Shown: positions 1-5,765 of the stretch, one piece after another
Layout: the number at the start of each line of letters is the position of its first letter
How positions within the stretch are numbered: position 1 is the first letter of the stretch
Assembly: GCA_934646965.1 (NCBI GenBank)
Contig: CAKUEZ010000035.1
Span: 1-18,288, forward strand
DNA from: an uncultured Collinsella sp.
GTDB lineage: Bacteria; Actinomycetota; Coriobacteriia; Coriobacteriales; Coriobacteriaceae
Length of the DNA stretch: 18,288 nt
Reading direction: 5' to 3'
Notes under the pieces: generated by a model
What the model was told of the DNA's origin: nothing
Database searches by the model: none
The model's input: the letters and a program-made list of their open reading frames with translations, nothing else
Translations under genes and position numbers: made by a program

Positions 1-58
1 TTCTTAAACGACTAGTCAAACAAGAACACCCAATGACTACCTTGGACCGTGACAACGC

Positions 59-222
59 CGCAGGTAGAGAACGGACAGCGAGCGCCCGCCAGAGCGAACA
101 AATTGGCATGAAAAGAGGACGGCATAGGCCTTCTGGTCATGCCGTCCTCTTTGAATGACAAGTTGTCGCTCTGGTGGGCGCGCAGCATCAACTGGTTACG
201 CGGTTTGGTAAAACCGCGTAAC
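59..222 (-). repeat. 164-base two-hairpin element, copy 1
   Basis: On the minus strand this starts three bases past the stop of the RGG gene. Hairpin B comes first (195-222, a perfect 12-bp stem, loop GGTA on the plus strand). A linker follows, then a long imperfect hairpin A: outer arms 82-101 and 163-181, inner perfect 14-bp stem 112-125/139-152, apex CCTTCTGG. The boundary is the plus-strand heptamer CGCAGGT at 59-65. The copy at 1824-1987 has the same length and places the TTCT apex and the GGTA loop at identical offsets, so the two align without gaps. It probably acts as a complex transcription terminator or a structured 3' UTR. A REP-like DNA palindrome is the alternative. Confidence 0.8.
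112..152 (-). terminator. Intrinsic terminator inside copy 1 of the element
   Basis: A perfect 14-bp stem (112-125 with 139-152) encloses an apex containing TTCT on the plus strand. Read on the minus strand it ends in TTTTCA, as expected for termination of the RGG gene that ends at 226. A U run of three or four is weak, but the stem is very stable. It could also act on a plus-strand gene lying left of the window. Confidence 0.7.
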
Positions 223-225
223 TAA

Positions 226-1146
226 TTAGAAACGATTGCCACGGAAGCCGCCGCCGTTGCGGCCGCCACGATCGCCACCGCGACCGCCGCGGTCGTTACC
301 GCGGTTGCCGCCGAAGCCGCCACGGTTGCCACCGCGGTCGCCATAGCCGCCACGGTTGCCGCCGAAGCCGCCGCGACCACCACGGTCGCCGCCGCGGTCA
401 CCAAAGCCGCCACGGCCGCCACGGCCGCCACGATCGCCACCGCGACCGCCACGGTCGCCACCACGGCCACCGCGATCGCCAAAGCCGCCGCGACCGCCAC
501 GGTCGCCGCCGCGGCCACCGCGATCGTCACGACCGCCGCGAGGACCGCGGTCCTCGTCCAGGCCCATGGCGACGAGCGGGGCGATAACCTTATCGAGGGC
601 AGCCATCAGCTCGGTGGCCTCCTCGTAAGAGAGCTCGGGCAGAAGCTTCTCCTTCTTGTTGGCAAGCTCGGTTAGGCCCTCGGCAGCATCCTCAGCAGCG
701 AAGACGACGATCTTGCGCATGTCGCCCTCGACATCGTCGATACGGCCGACCAGGTCGGCAGCCTCGGCCTCGGCCATCAGGCCATCGAGCTCACGAAGGC
801 GCATGCCCAGCAGATCGGACATCTCCTTCTGCTCCATCTTGGGCTTGAGGTCAAGGAGCTTAATGGCGCGCTCGATGTTCGCCATGCGCTCGGCCTTGGC
901 CTCCTCCTCCTTGGAAATAGCAAAGCGACGGCTGCGCAGCAGGCGGGCGGCCTTCTGCATCTTGTCCATCAGCTCTTCGTCATCGTAATCTGCGGCGGCC
1001 TCGACAACCTCGGCCTCCTCCTCGGCGGAAACCTCGTCAGCAGCCTCAACCTCGGCAGCTTCGGTCTCCACGGTCTCGACTGCCTCGACCTCGGCAGCCA
1101 TGGTCTCGTTCTCGGTCTCGTTCATGATCTCTTCGTTCTCAGACAT
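226..1146 (-). CDS. MarR-like winged-helix protein with acidic N-terminus and RGG-box tail
   Basis: 306 residues in three parts. Residues 1-60 are Glu/Ala-rich and very acidic. Residues about 88-160 read like a MarR-type winged helix: QKEMSDLLGMRLRELDGLM as the helix-turn-helix, then DLVGRIDDVEGDMRKIVV as the strand-wing-strand, including the D-x-R wing pattern. Residues 200-306 hold about twenty RGG tripeptides spaced by D, N, F and Y. RGG boxes bind RNA and G-rich nucleic acid; MarR domains bind DNA. The combination suggests a nucleic-acid-binding protein, perhaps RNA-linked, but the target is unknown. The ATG at 1146 has AAGGAG four bases upstream (1151-1158). The RGG repeats create long antisense open frames, which I left out. 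It diverges from the deformylase-like gene at 1359. Confidence 0.8.
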   Translation of the reverse strand: MSENEEIMNETENETMAAEVEAVETVETEAAEVEAADEVSAEEEAEVVEAAADYDDEELMDKMQKAARLLRSRRFAISKEEEAKAERMANIERAIKLLDLKPKMEQKEMSDLLGMRLRELDGLMAEAEAADLVGRIDDVEGDMRKIVVFAAEDAAEGLTELANKKEKLLPELSYEEATELMAALDKVIAPLVAMGLDEDRGPRGGRDDRGGRGGDRGGRGGFGDRGGRGGDRGGRGGDRGGRGGRGGFGDRGGDRGGRGGFGGNRGGYGDRGGNRGGFGGNRGNDRGGRGGDRGGRNGGGFRGNRF

Positions 1147-1150
1147 GAGA

Positions 1151-1158
1151 CTCCTTCT
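1151..1158 (-). promoter_or_regulatory. Ribosome binding site of the RGG gene
   Basis: Reads AGAAGGAG on the minus strand, four bases before the ATG at 1146. It supports this start over later in-frame ATGs. Confidence 0.75.
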
Positions 1159-1302
1159 TGGCCCTCTCGGGCATCATCGCCCCATTCGCGGGGCCCGTCG
1201 CGCACTCTTTGCGCTTATAAAATCATGCCTCTCGGCAAAACGTCCATTAGTTTATGGTGTCGTCCGCCAATCTAGCTGCAGAATCTATGTGCACACATTA
1301 AT

Positions 1303-1322
1303 GCGACATGTCGCGGTATCAT
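1303..1322 (+). promoter_or_regulatory. Palindrome and possible -10 box ahead of the first deformylase-like gene
   Basis: GCGACATGTCGC (1303-1314) is a perfect 12-bp palindrome, followed by TATCAT (1317-1322) as a possible -10. The start codon at 1359 would lie about 30 bases past the transcription start. No good -35 is visible. The position would suit a repressor or activator site, but this is inference from symmetry and placement alone. Confidence 0.35.
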
Positions 1323-1358
1323 GGCGTGAACCAAACGCGCCCATCTAAGGAGCCCGCC

Positions 1359-1769
1359 ATGATCAAGCCCATCATGAAGTCCGAGTTCTTTTTACGCCTA
1401 CCCTCCGAAGACGCCGGCCCCGAAGACGCCGCAACCGGACAGGATCTTCTGGACACCCTGCACGAACACGAGCACGAGTGCGTGGGGCTTGCCGCCAATA
1501 TGATCGGCGTACGCAAACGTATCATCTGCGTAAAGGACGGCAGCAAGTCGTTGCTCATGTACAACCCGCAGATTCTTGAGCAGGTCAACGCCTATCAGAC
1601 CAGCGAAGGATGCCTTTCGCTGGTTGGAGAGCGCCCCTGCACCCGCTATCGTCGCATTAAGGTGGAATACCTGGACGAGAACTTCGTGCACCGCATCAAG
1701 AACTTCTCGGGCTACACCGCCGAGATCATTCAACACGAAATCGACCACTGCAACGGGGTTGTCATTTAA
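1359..1769 (+). CDS. Peptide deformylase-like protein (motif I altered)
   Basis: 136 residues from the ATG at 1359, which has AAGGAG six bases upstream; an upstream in-frame extension to 1308 has no such site. Peptide deformylases remove the N-formyl group from new proteins using a metal bound by one Cys and two His. Motif II (EGCLS, metal Cys) and motif III (QHEIDH, two His and the catalytic Glu) are intact. Motif I reads GLAANMIGV where active enzymes have GxGLAAxQ, so the oxyanion Gln is Met. The protein is also shorter than the usual 150-190 residues. It could be a weak deformylase, a specialised one, or a non-deformylase hydrolase of the fold. The second copy at 9303 has the opposite defect. 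No linked fmt gene is present. Confidence 0.85.
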   Translation: MIKPIMKSEFFLRLPSEDAGPEDAATGQDLLDTLHEHEHECVGLAANMIGVRKRIICVKDGSKSLLMYNPQILEQVNAYQTSEGCLSLVGERPCTRYRRIKVEYLDENFVHRIKNFSGYTAEIIQHEIDHCNGVVI

Positions 1770-1823
1770 ACAGCCAAGGAAAATGAATCGTTTTGCTCCG
1801 TCGCGTGCGGGCCACGATAGCAA

Positions 1824-1987
1824 CGCAGGTTGAGCACACGACAGCGAGCGAGTCGCATTTGCGCCAAGGTGACGTGAAACAAAAGGGCGCTGACCTTCTG
1901 GTCGCGCCCTTGAAGTTGAACGTCAGATTGGCGTGAATGCGGCTCGCGCAGCGTCAAGCGGTCCGCCGTTCGGTAGAACGGCGGAAC
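1824..1987 (-). repeat. 164-base two-hairpin element, copy 2
   Basis: Fills most of the gap between the convergent deformylase-like and aminotransferase genes. Its minus-strand start shares a base with the aminotransferase stop codon. Hairpin B is 1960-1987 with loop GGTA at 1972-1975. Hairpin A has an inner stem 1883-1890/1904-1911, apex GACC-TTCT-GGTC, and imperfect outer arms that reach to about 1837 and 1951. The linker CGCAGCGTCAA and the boundary CGCAGGT match copy 1 almost exactly, while the stems differ by paired changes. Only the stretch 1770-1823 of this intergenic region shows nothing I can name. Confidence 0.8.
1883..1911 (-). terminator. Intrinsic terminator inside copy 2 of the element
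   Basis: Stem AAGGGCGC with GCGCCCTT, continued by GACC/GGTC around a TTCT loop. On the minus strand it is followed by TTGTTTC, which fits termination of the aminotransferase gene. It may also stop plus-strand transcription from the deformylase-like gene. Confidence 0.75.
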
Positions 1988-3507
1988 TATTGTTGACGGT
2001 AGTGATCGAAGAAGTCGGCGAGGTCTTCGAGGGACTCTTTGAGCACTTCCATGCGCGGCAGGTAGACGATGCGGAAGTGGTCGGGCTCGGCCCAGTTAAA
2101 GCCGCCGCCGCGCGTGATCAGAATCTTCTTCTCGTGCAGCAGGTCGAGGGCGAACTGCTCGTCGTCGGTGATGTTGAACTTCTTCACATCCATCTTGGGG
2201 AAGATGTAGAACGCCGCGCGCGGCTTGACCACCGAGATGCCATCGATCTTGCTAAGCGCCTCGTACACAAAGTTACGCTGCTCGTAGACACGACCGCCGG
2301 GGCGAATGTAGTCGTTGACCGATTGATGTCCACCTAGCGCCGTCTGAACGATGGACTGAGCCGGCACGTTAGAGCACAGGCGCATATTCGAAAGCATGTT
2401 GATGCCCATGATGAAGTCGCTCATGCAGCGCTGATTGCCCGAAAGCACCATCCAGCCAATACGGTAGCCTGCGATCATGTGCGACTTGGAAAGGCCGCTA
2501 AAGGTGACGCAGGGCAGGTCGGGAGCGAGCGAGGCAATCGAGACGTGCTCGTAGCCGTCCATGCACAGACGGTCGTAGATCTCGTCGGCAAAGATCATCA
2601 GCTGGTGCCTGCGCGCGATCTCGACGATACCCTCGAGCACCTCACGCGGATAGACGGAACCCGTGGGGTTGTTGGGGTTGATGATGACAAGAGCCTTGGT
2701 CGCGCTCGTGATCTTGGACTCCATATCCTCCAGGTCGGGATACCAATCGGCCTGCTCGTCGCACAGATAGTGCACGGGATGACCGCCGGCAAGGGTTGCG
2801 CACGCCGTCCACAGCGGATAGTCGGGGCTGGGGATCAGGATCTCGTCGCCATTGTCGAGCAGCGCGTTCATCGAAAGCTGAATGAGCTCGGACACGCCGT
2901 TGCCCGTGTAGATGTGCTCCATCTGAACATTGGGCAGGCCCTTGATCTGCGAGTACTGCATAATCGCTTTGCGCGCAGAGAACAGGCCACGCGAGTTGGA
3001 ATAGCCTTCGCAGTCGGGCAGCTGCTGGCGCATGTCCTTAATGACTTCATCGGGCGTGCGGAAACCGAAGGGCGCCGGGTTACCGATATTGAGTTTGAGG
3101 ATGCGCTCGCCCTCGTCCTCCATACGGGCAGCCTCGTCGACGACGGGACCGCGTACGTCATACAGGACGTTATCGAGCTTGGCGGATTTAGAAAAAGTGC
3201 GCATGGTGGTGCTCCTTGCAATTTGAGCCGTGGGGTTAGGCTCGGATTTGGCAACGTTATGGGACGAGGACGTCTCGCCTTGGTCAGCGTCACTGGCGAG
3301 CAGCCAGGTAACATCGACCTCCAAAATACGGGCGAGCAACTCTGCCACATCGCGCCGCGGGATCGTCTTGCCGCTCACATATTGGCTCATCTGACTCTTG
3401 CCGAGTTTTTTGCCGAGCATCTCCGATGCGCGGATCACGTCCGACTGGCGAACGTCGCGATCGGACATAGCCTGTCGCAGGCGATCGCTAAACGTCTCTT
3501 GGGCCAC
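1987..3507 (-). CDS. alaA: XRE-type regulator fused to AlaA-like alanine aminotransferase
   Basis: 506 residues from a GTG at 3507 with AAGGAGG five bases upstream (3513-3519); the upstream ATG at 3546 lacks a site and overlaps the promoter. Residues about 4-75 are an XRE helix-turn-helix (KLGKSQMSQYVSGKTIP is the recognition region). A loose Ser/Asn/Pro linker follows. From residue 102 the sequence closely resembles the whole of E. coli AlaA: KLNIGNPAPFGF, YTGNGVSELI, NPNNPTG, and SGLSK with the PLP lysine at 341 (240 in AlaA numbering). AlaA makes alanine from pyruvate and glutamate. The layout parallels MocR proteins, which join a GntR domain to an aminotransferase, but here the DNA-binding part is XRE and the enzyme looks complete. 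An in-frame ATG at 3204 with its own ribosome site could make the enzyme alone. Confidence 0.9.
   Translation of the reverse strand: MAQETFSDRLRQAMSDRDVRQSDVIRASEMLGKKLGKSQMSQYVSGKTIPRRDVAELLARILEVDVTWLLASDADQGETSSSHNVAKSEPNPTAQIARSTTMRTFSKSAKLDNVLYDVRGPVVDEAARMEDEGERILKLNIGNPAPFGFRTPDEVIKDMRQQLPDCEGYSNSRGLFSARKAIMQYSQIKGLPNVQMEHIYTGNGVSELIQLSMNALLDNGDEILIPSPDYPLWTACATLAGGHPVHYLCDEQADWYPDLEDMESKITSATKALVIINPNNPTGSVYPREVLEGIVEIARRHQLMIFADEIYDRLCMDGYEHVSIASLAPDLPCVTFSGLSKSHMIAGYRIGWMVLSGNQRCMSDFIMGINMLSNMRLCSNVPAQSIVQTALGGHQSVNDYIRPGGRVYEQRNFVYEALSKIDGISVVKPRAAFYIFPKMDVKKFNITDDEQFALDLLHEKKILITRGGGFNWAEPDHFRIVYLPRMEVLKESLEDLADFFDHYRQQ
3204..3217 (-). promoter_or_regulatory. Internal ribosome site and start for a free AlaA enzyme
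   Basis: AAGGAG (3212-3217) lies seven bases before an in-frame ATG ending at 3204. Initiation there would give a 405-residue protein beginning MRTFSKSAKL, which matches where AlaA enzymes begin. Use of this start is inferred from sequence only. Confidence 0.5.
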
Positions 3508-3529
3508 TAGAACCTCCTTGCTGGCAAAG

Positions 3530-3610
3530 TTCAATTTATAGAACACGAATTGAACCTGAGTTCAATTTAGGCAGCAGTGTAACGCGGCACTTTTCAGGAA
3601 AGTTCAATTT
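3530..3610 (-). promoter_or_regulatory. Operator array and promoter of the XRE-AlaA gene
   Basis: Four copies of the half-site TTCAATTT/AATTGAA lie at 3530-3537, 3548-3555 (inverted), 3561-3568 and 3603-3610. The middle pair forms the palindrome AATTGAAC-CTGA-GTTCAATT (3548-3567). On the minus strand TTGAAC (3560-3565) can serve as -35 and TATAAA (3535-3540) as -10, with a 19-base spacer, so the palindrome would cover the -35. XRE proteins usually bind such dyads, so autoregulation by the fusion protein is the simplest reading. Confidence 0.65.
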
Positions 3611-3668
3611 CACAAAGAAATGCGTTAAGTTCCAAGATTTGCTCCAAAGCCGATAACAGTGTGCACCA

Positions 3669-4526
3669 TTAGAGATATTCGAGAAATCGAGCCGCCGCAA
3701 GCGAAACGTCGGCCGTGCGGTATATGGCATTGATCTGCCGATGAGGATGCCCCTCCAGCGGCCGGATAGCGACATCGAACTGGCATCGGCACAAGATGAG
3801 CGCCGGAAGAACACTCACGCCCAGACCATCCTCGACCATGGCCATGATCGCATAGTCATCCCAGGTCGATAGCTTAGAGCGCACCGTTAGGCCCGCACGG
3901 CGAAACAGCGGCGTAATCTCGTCGTCGCTCCCGCGTTCCAGCAGGATAAACTGCTCGTTGGCCAAATCGGCAAGAGAAACGGCCTCCGCAGTAGCAAGCG
4001 GAGAGTTTCCCGGCACCACCGCCATCAGCTCGTCTTGCACCAACGGCCGCGACGCCATGCCGGCGCCGCGTGGCTCACGCGGGATAAAGCCCAGGTCGCA
4101 GCGGCCTTCCGCCACCCATTGCTCAATCTCGGAGTAATCACCCATCAGCAGCTCATAATCGACATCCGGGTGATCGGCGCGAAACCGCGCGATGACCGGC
4201 GGCAGCACATGGGTCGCCACGCTCGAAAACGTGCCGATGCAGATCTTGCCGCGCATGAGCCCGCGCATCTCGTCCACGCGTCGCTGCAGGCGGCCAAACT
4301 CCTCGCATAACGCCTCGACGGCCGGCATGATCTGCCGCCCGTCGGCAGAAAGCACCACGCCCTCGCGGCTGCGGTCGAGCACCTTAAAACCCCAGTCGGC
4401 CTCAAGGTCGCCCACCATACGGCTCACGCCCGACTGCGAATAGCTCAGGCGCTCAGCGGCGCGCGTAAAGCTACCGGCACGCACCGTCTCGAGCAGCACT
4501 TGCATCTTTTGGATATTGGTCTCCAC
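3669..4526 (-). CDS. LysR-family transcriptional regulator
   Basis: 285 residues from a GTG at 4526, preceded by AGGGA six bases upstream; an ATG at 4547 is the alternative and would add seven residues. The N-terminal helix-turn-helix is typical of the family (VRAGSFTRAAERLSYSQSGVSRMVGDLE, near residues 14-42, scanned here in two pieces). The effector domain begins near residue 85 (KICIGTFSSVATHVLPPVI) and carries the family's MVEDGLGVSVLP stretch near the C-terminus. LysR proteins sense a small molecule and often control a divergent neighbour, here the DMT exporter 118 bases away. The downstream aminotransferase has its own promoter, so it is less likely a co-transcribed target. The ligand cannot be read from the sequence. 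Confidence 0.9.
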   Translation of the reverse strand: METNIQKMQVLLETVRAGSFTRAAERLSYSQSGVSRMVGDLEADWGFKVLDRSREGVVLSADGRQIMPAVEALCEEFGRLQRRVDEMRGLMRGKICIGTFSSVATHVLPPVIARFRADHPDVDYELLMGDYSEIEQWVAEGRCDLGFIPREPRGAGMASRPLVQDELMAVVPGNSPLATAEAVSLADLANEQFILLERGSDDEITPLFRRAGLTVRSKLSTWDDYAIMAMVEDGLGVSVLPALILCRCQFDVAIRPLEGHPHRQINAIYRTADVSLAAARFLEYL

Positions 4527-4545
4527 GGCACGTCCCTGCCTTTGC

Positions 4546-4577
4546 ATGAATATTTGTCATGTCTCCCATGCATTATA
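4546..4577 (-). promoter_or_regulatory. LysR/DMT divergent control region
   Basis: ATGAATATTTGTCAT (4546-4560) fits the LysR T-N11-A box with ATGA/TCAT dyad ends. A consensus TATAAT lies on the minus strand (4572-4577) about 45 bases before the LysR start, with no clear -35. The box would sit at or just past the LysR transcription start, as expected for autorepression. Confidence 0.45.
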
Positions 4578-4644
4578 TTCGCTTTTCTTCTATAGCCCGT
4601 TACCCCATAGTGAACTTGCACGGATATAGAGGGGACGGCAGTGC

Positions 4645-5556
4645 ATGAACAACGGATTGGTTACATACTTAGCGGCATTACTGTTGTTTGGCTCTAACGG
4701 TATCATCGCCGCGGCCATCGCGCTGCCAAGCTCCGATATCGTGCTCCTGCGCACGTTTTTGGGTGCGCTCTCGCTCATCATCATCCTCGTCACTACGCAA
4801 CGCCATAAGCTGCAGGCACCGTCTCGTCCCCGCGAAGCCGCGGCCCTTATCCTCTCGGGCGCCGCGCTGGGTGCCAGCTGGATATTCCTGTTTCGCGCCT
4901 ACCAGACCATTGGCGTCGGTATCTCCTCGCTGCTGTATTACTGTGGCCCCATCATCGTTATGGCCCTCTCCCCGCTCATTTTTGGCGAAAAGCTGACCGG
5001 CGGTAAAATCACCGGCTTCATAGCCGTCGCCTGTGGCGCTTTCCTCATTGCGGCACAGGGCCTCGGCGGCAATATGCCCATCGCGGGCATCGCGTGCGGC
5101 ATCGCCTCGGCCTTCTGCTACGCGTTGATGGTCATTGCCAGCAAGGGGGCGCCGCACATCGAAGGGCTCGAGAACTCCACGCTCCAGGTGAGTGCCGCCT
5201 TTGTAACCGCGCTGGTTCTCACGCTCATCACGCAGGGCGTCCCCTCGTTTTTCTCCCCCAGCATCGCCACCGGCATCGATTGGCGCGCTGTCGCCACGCT
5301 CGGCGTCGTCAACACCGGGCTCGGCTGCCTGCTCTACTTTAGCGCCGTCGCCAAACTGCCCGTGCAGACCGTCGCCGTCGTCGGCTACCTCGAGCCGCTT
5401 TCGGCTGTCGCCTTCTCCGTCTTCCTTTTGGGCGAGGCTATGACGCCCGTCCGCCTGATGGGAGCCGCGCTGATCATCGGCGGCGCGATCTTCTGCGAGC
5501 TCGCCGGCAAACGCGCAAGTGCCAAAGCCGGTATTGCCCAGGCAGCACGCGCCTAA
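4645..5556 (+). CDS. DMT-superfamily (EamA) transporter
   Basis: 303 residues, very hydrophobic, with about ten membrane helices arranged as two five-helix EamA repeats (first half to about residue 140, second half after). Typical features are LLYYCGPIIVMALSPLIFGEKLT closing the first repeat (given here as the helix 3-4 region) and VGYLEPLSAVAFSVFLLGE closing the second. These proteins usually export amino acids, nucleosides or other metabolites. The divergent LysR gene suggests control by that regulator, a common pairing for amino-acid exporters. The ATG at 4645 has AGGGG ten bases upstream, a slightly long spacing. The Ala-rich C-terminus is cytoplasmic. Substrate is unknown. Confidence 0.88.
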   Translation: MNNGLVTYLAALLLFGSNGIIAAAIALPSSDIVLLRTFLGALSLIIILVTTQRHKLQAPSRPREAAALILSGAALGASWIFLFRAYQTIGVGISSLLYYCGPIIVMALSPLIFGEKLTGGKITGFIAVACGAFLIAAQGLGGNMPIAGIACGIASAFCYALMVIASKGAPHIEGLENSTLQVSAAFVTALVLTLITQGVPSFFSPSIATGIDWRAVATLGVVNTGLGCLLYFSAVAKLPVQTVAVVGYLEPLSAVAFSVFLLGEAMTPVRLMGAALIIGGAIFCELAGKRASAKAGIAQAARA

Positions 5557-5571
5557 CAGCTCCTCTTCATG

Positions 5572-5643
5572 TTTCAAAACAGGAGTGCATCCGCGGTACC
5601 ACCTTGCAGCAAACCATACAGCGGATACGCCCCTGTTTTGAAA
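5572..5643 (-). promoter_or_regulatory. Large hairpin with a T-box-like core on the minus strand
   Basis: Perfect 12-bp outer arms (5572-5583/5632-5643) enclose an inner stem (5587-5594/5621-5628). On the minus strand 5591-5605 reads AAGGTGGTACCGCGG, almost the T-box consensus AGGGTGGNACCGCG with its UGGN tRNA-acceptor pairing site. The inner stem has a G-U pair only if read as minus-strand RNA; the plus strand gives C-A there. But no gene lies downstream on that strand, only the antisense of the DMT exporter. It may instead serve as the end of the exporter transcript, or be a relic. Confidence 0.4.
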
Positions 5644-5665
5644 TGCCACTTACGCAAACGGCTAC

Positions 5666-5679
5666 TCCCCAGCTGGGGA
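5666..5679. promoter_or_regulatory. 14-bp palindrome upstream of kup
   Basis: TCCCCAGCTGGGGA is a perfect inverted repeat about 90 bases before the kup start. It might be an operator or simply a hairpin. No convincing -35/-10 pair could be set around it. Confidence 0.3.
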
Positions 5680-5765
5680 TTATTGTCTAAAGCACCCCGA
5701 TGTGCCAAACTGCTCTTATATGTATAAAGACGGCATAAAGACCTTTTGCCCCTGGCAAGGGTCAG

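Noticed and set aside
1..58. A gene end at the left edge
   Set aside because: No open frame of useful length or recognisable motif could be supported in these bases; nothing could be assigned.
240..545. Possible CRISPR or short tandem repeat array
   Set aside because: The repeats have no constant spacer or repeat length and translate into RGG boxes, so they are coding repeats.
222..628. Ala/Val-rich and Pro/Arg-rich open frames overlapping the RGG repeats
   Set aside because: They arise from the codon repeats of the RGG tail read in other frames.
5650..5765. c-di-AMP (ydaO) riboswitch upstream of kup
   Set aside because: Expected on biological grounds, but none of the conserved GGGGA/GAAGCC-type stretches could be found on the plus strand.
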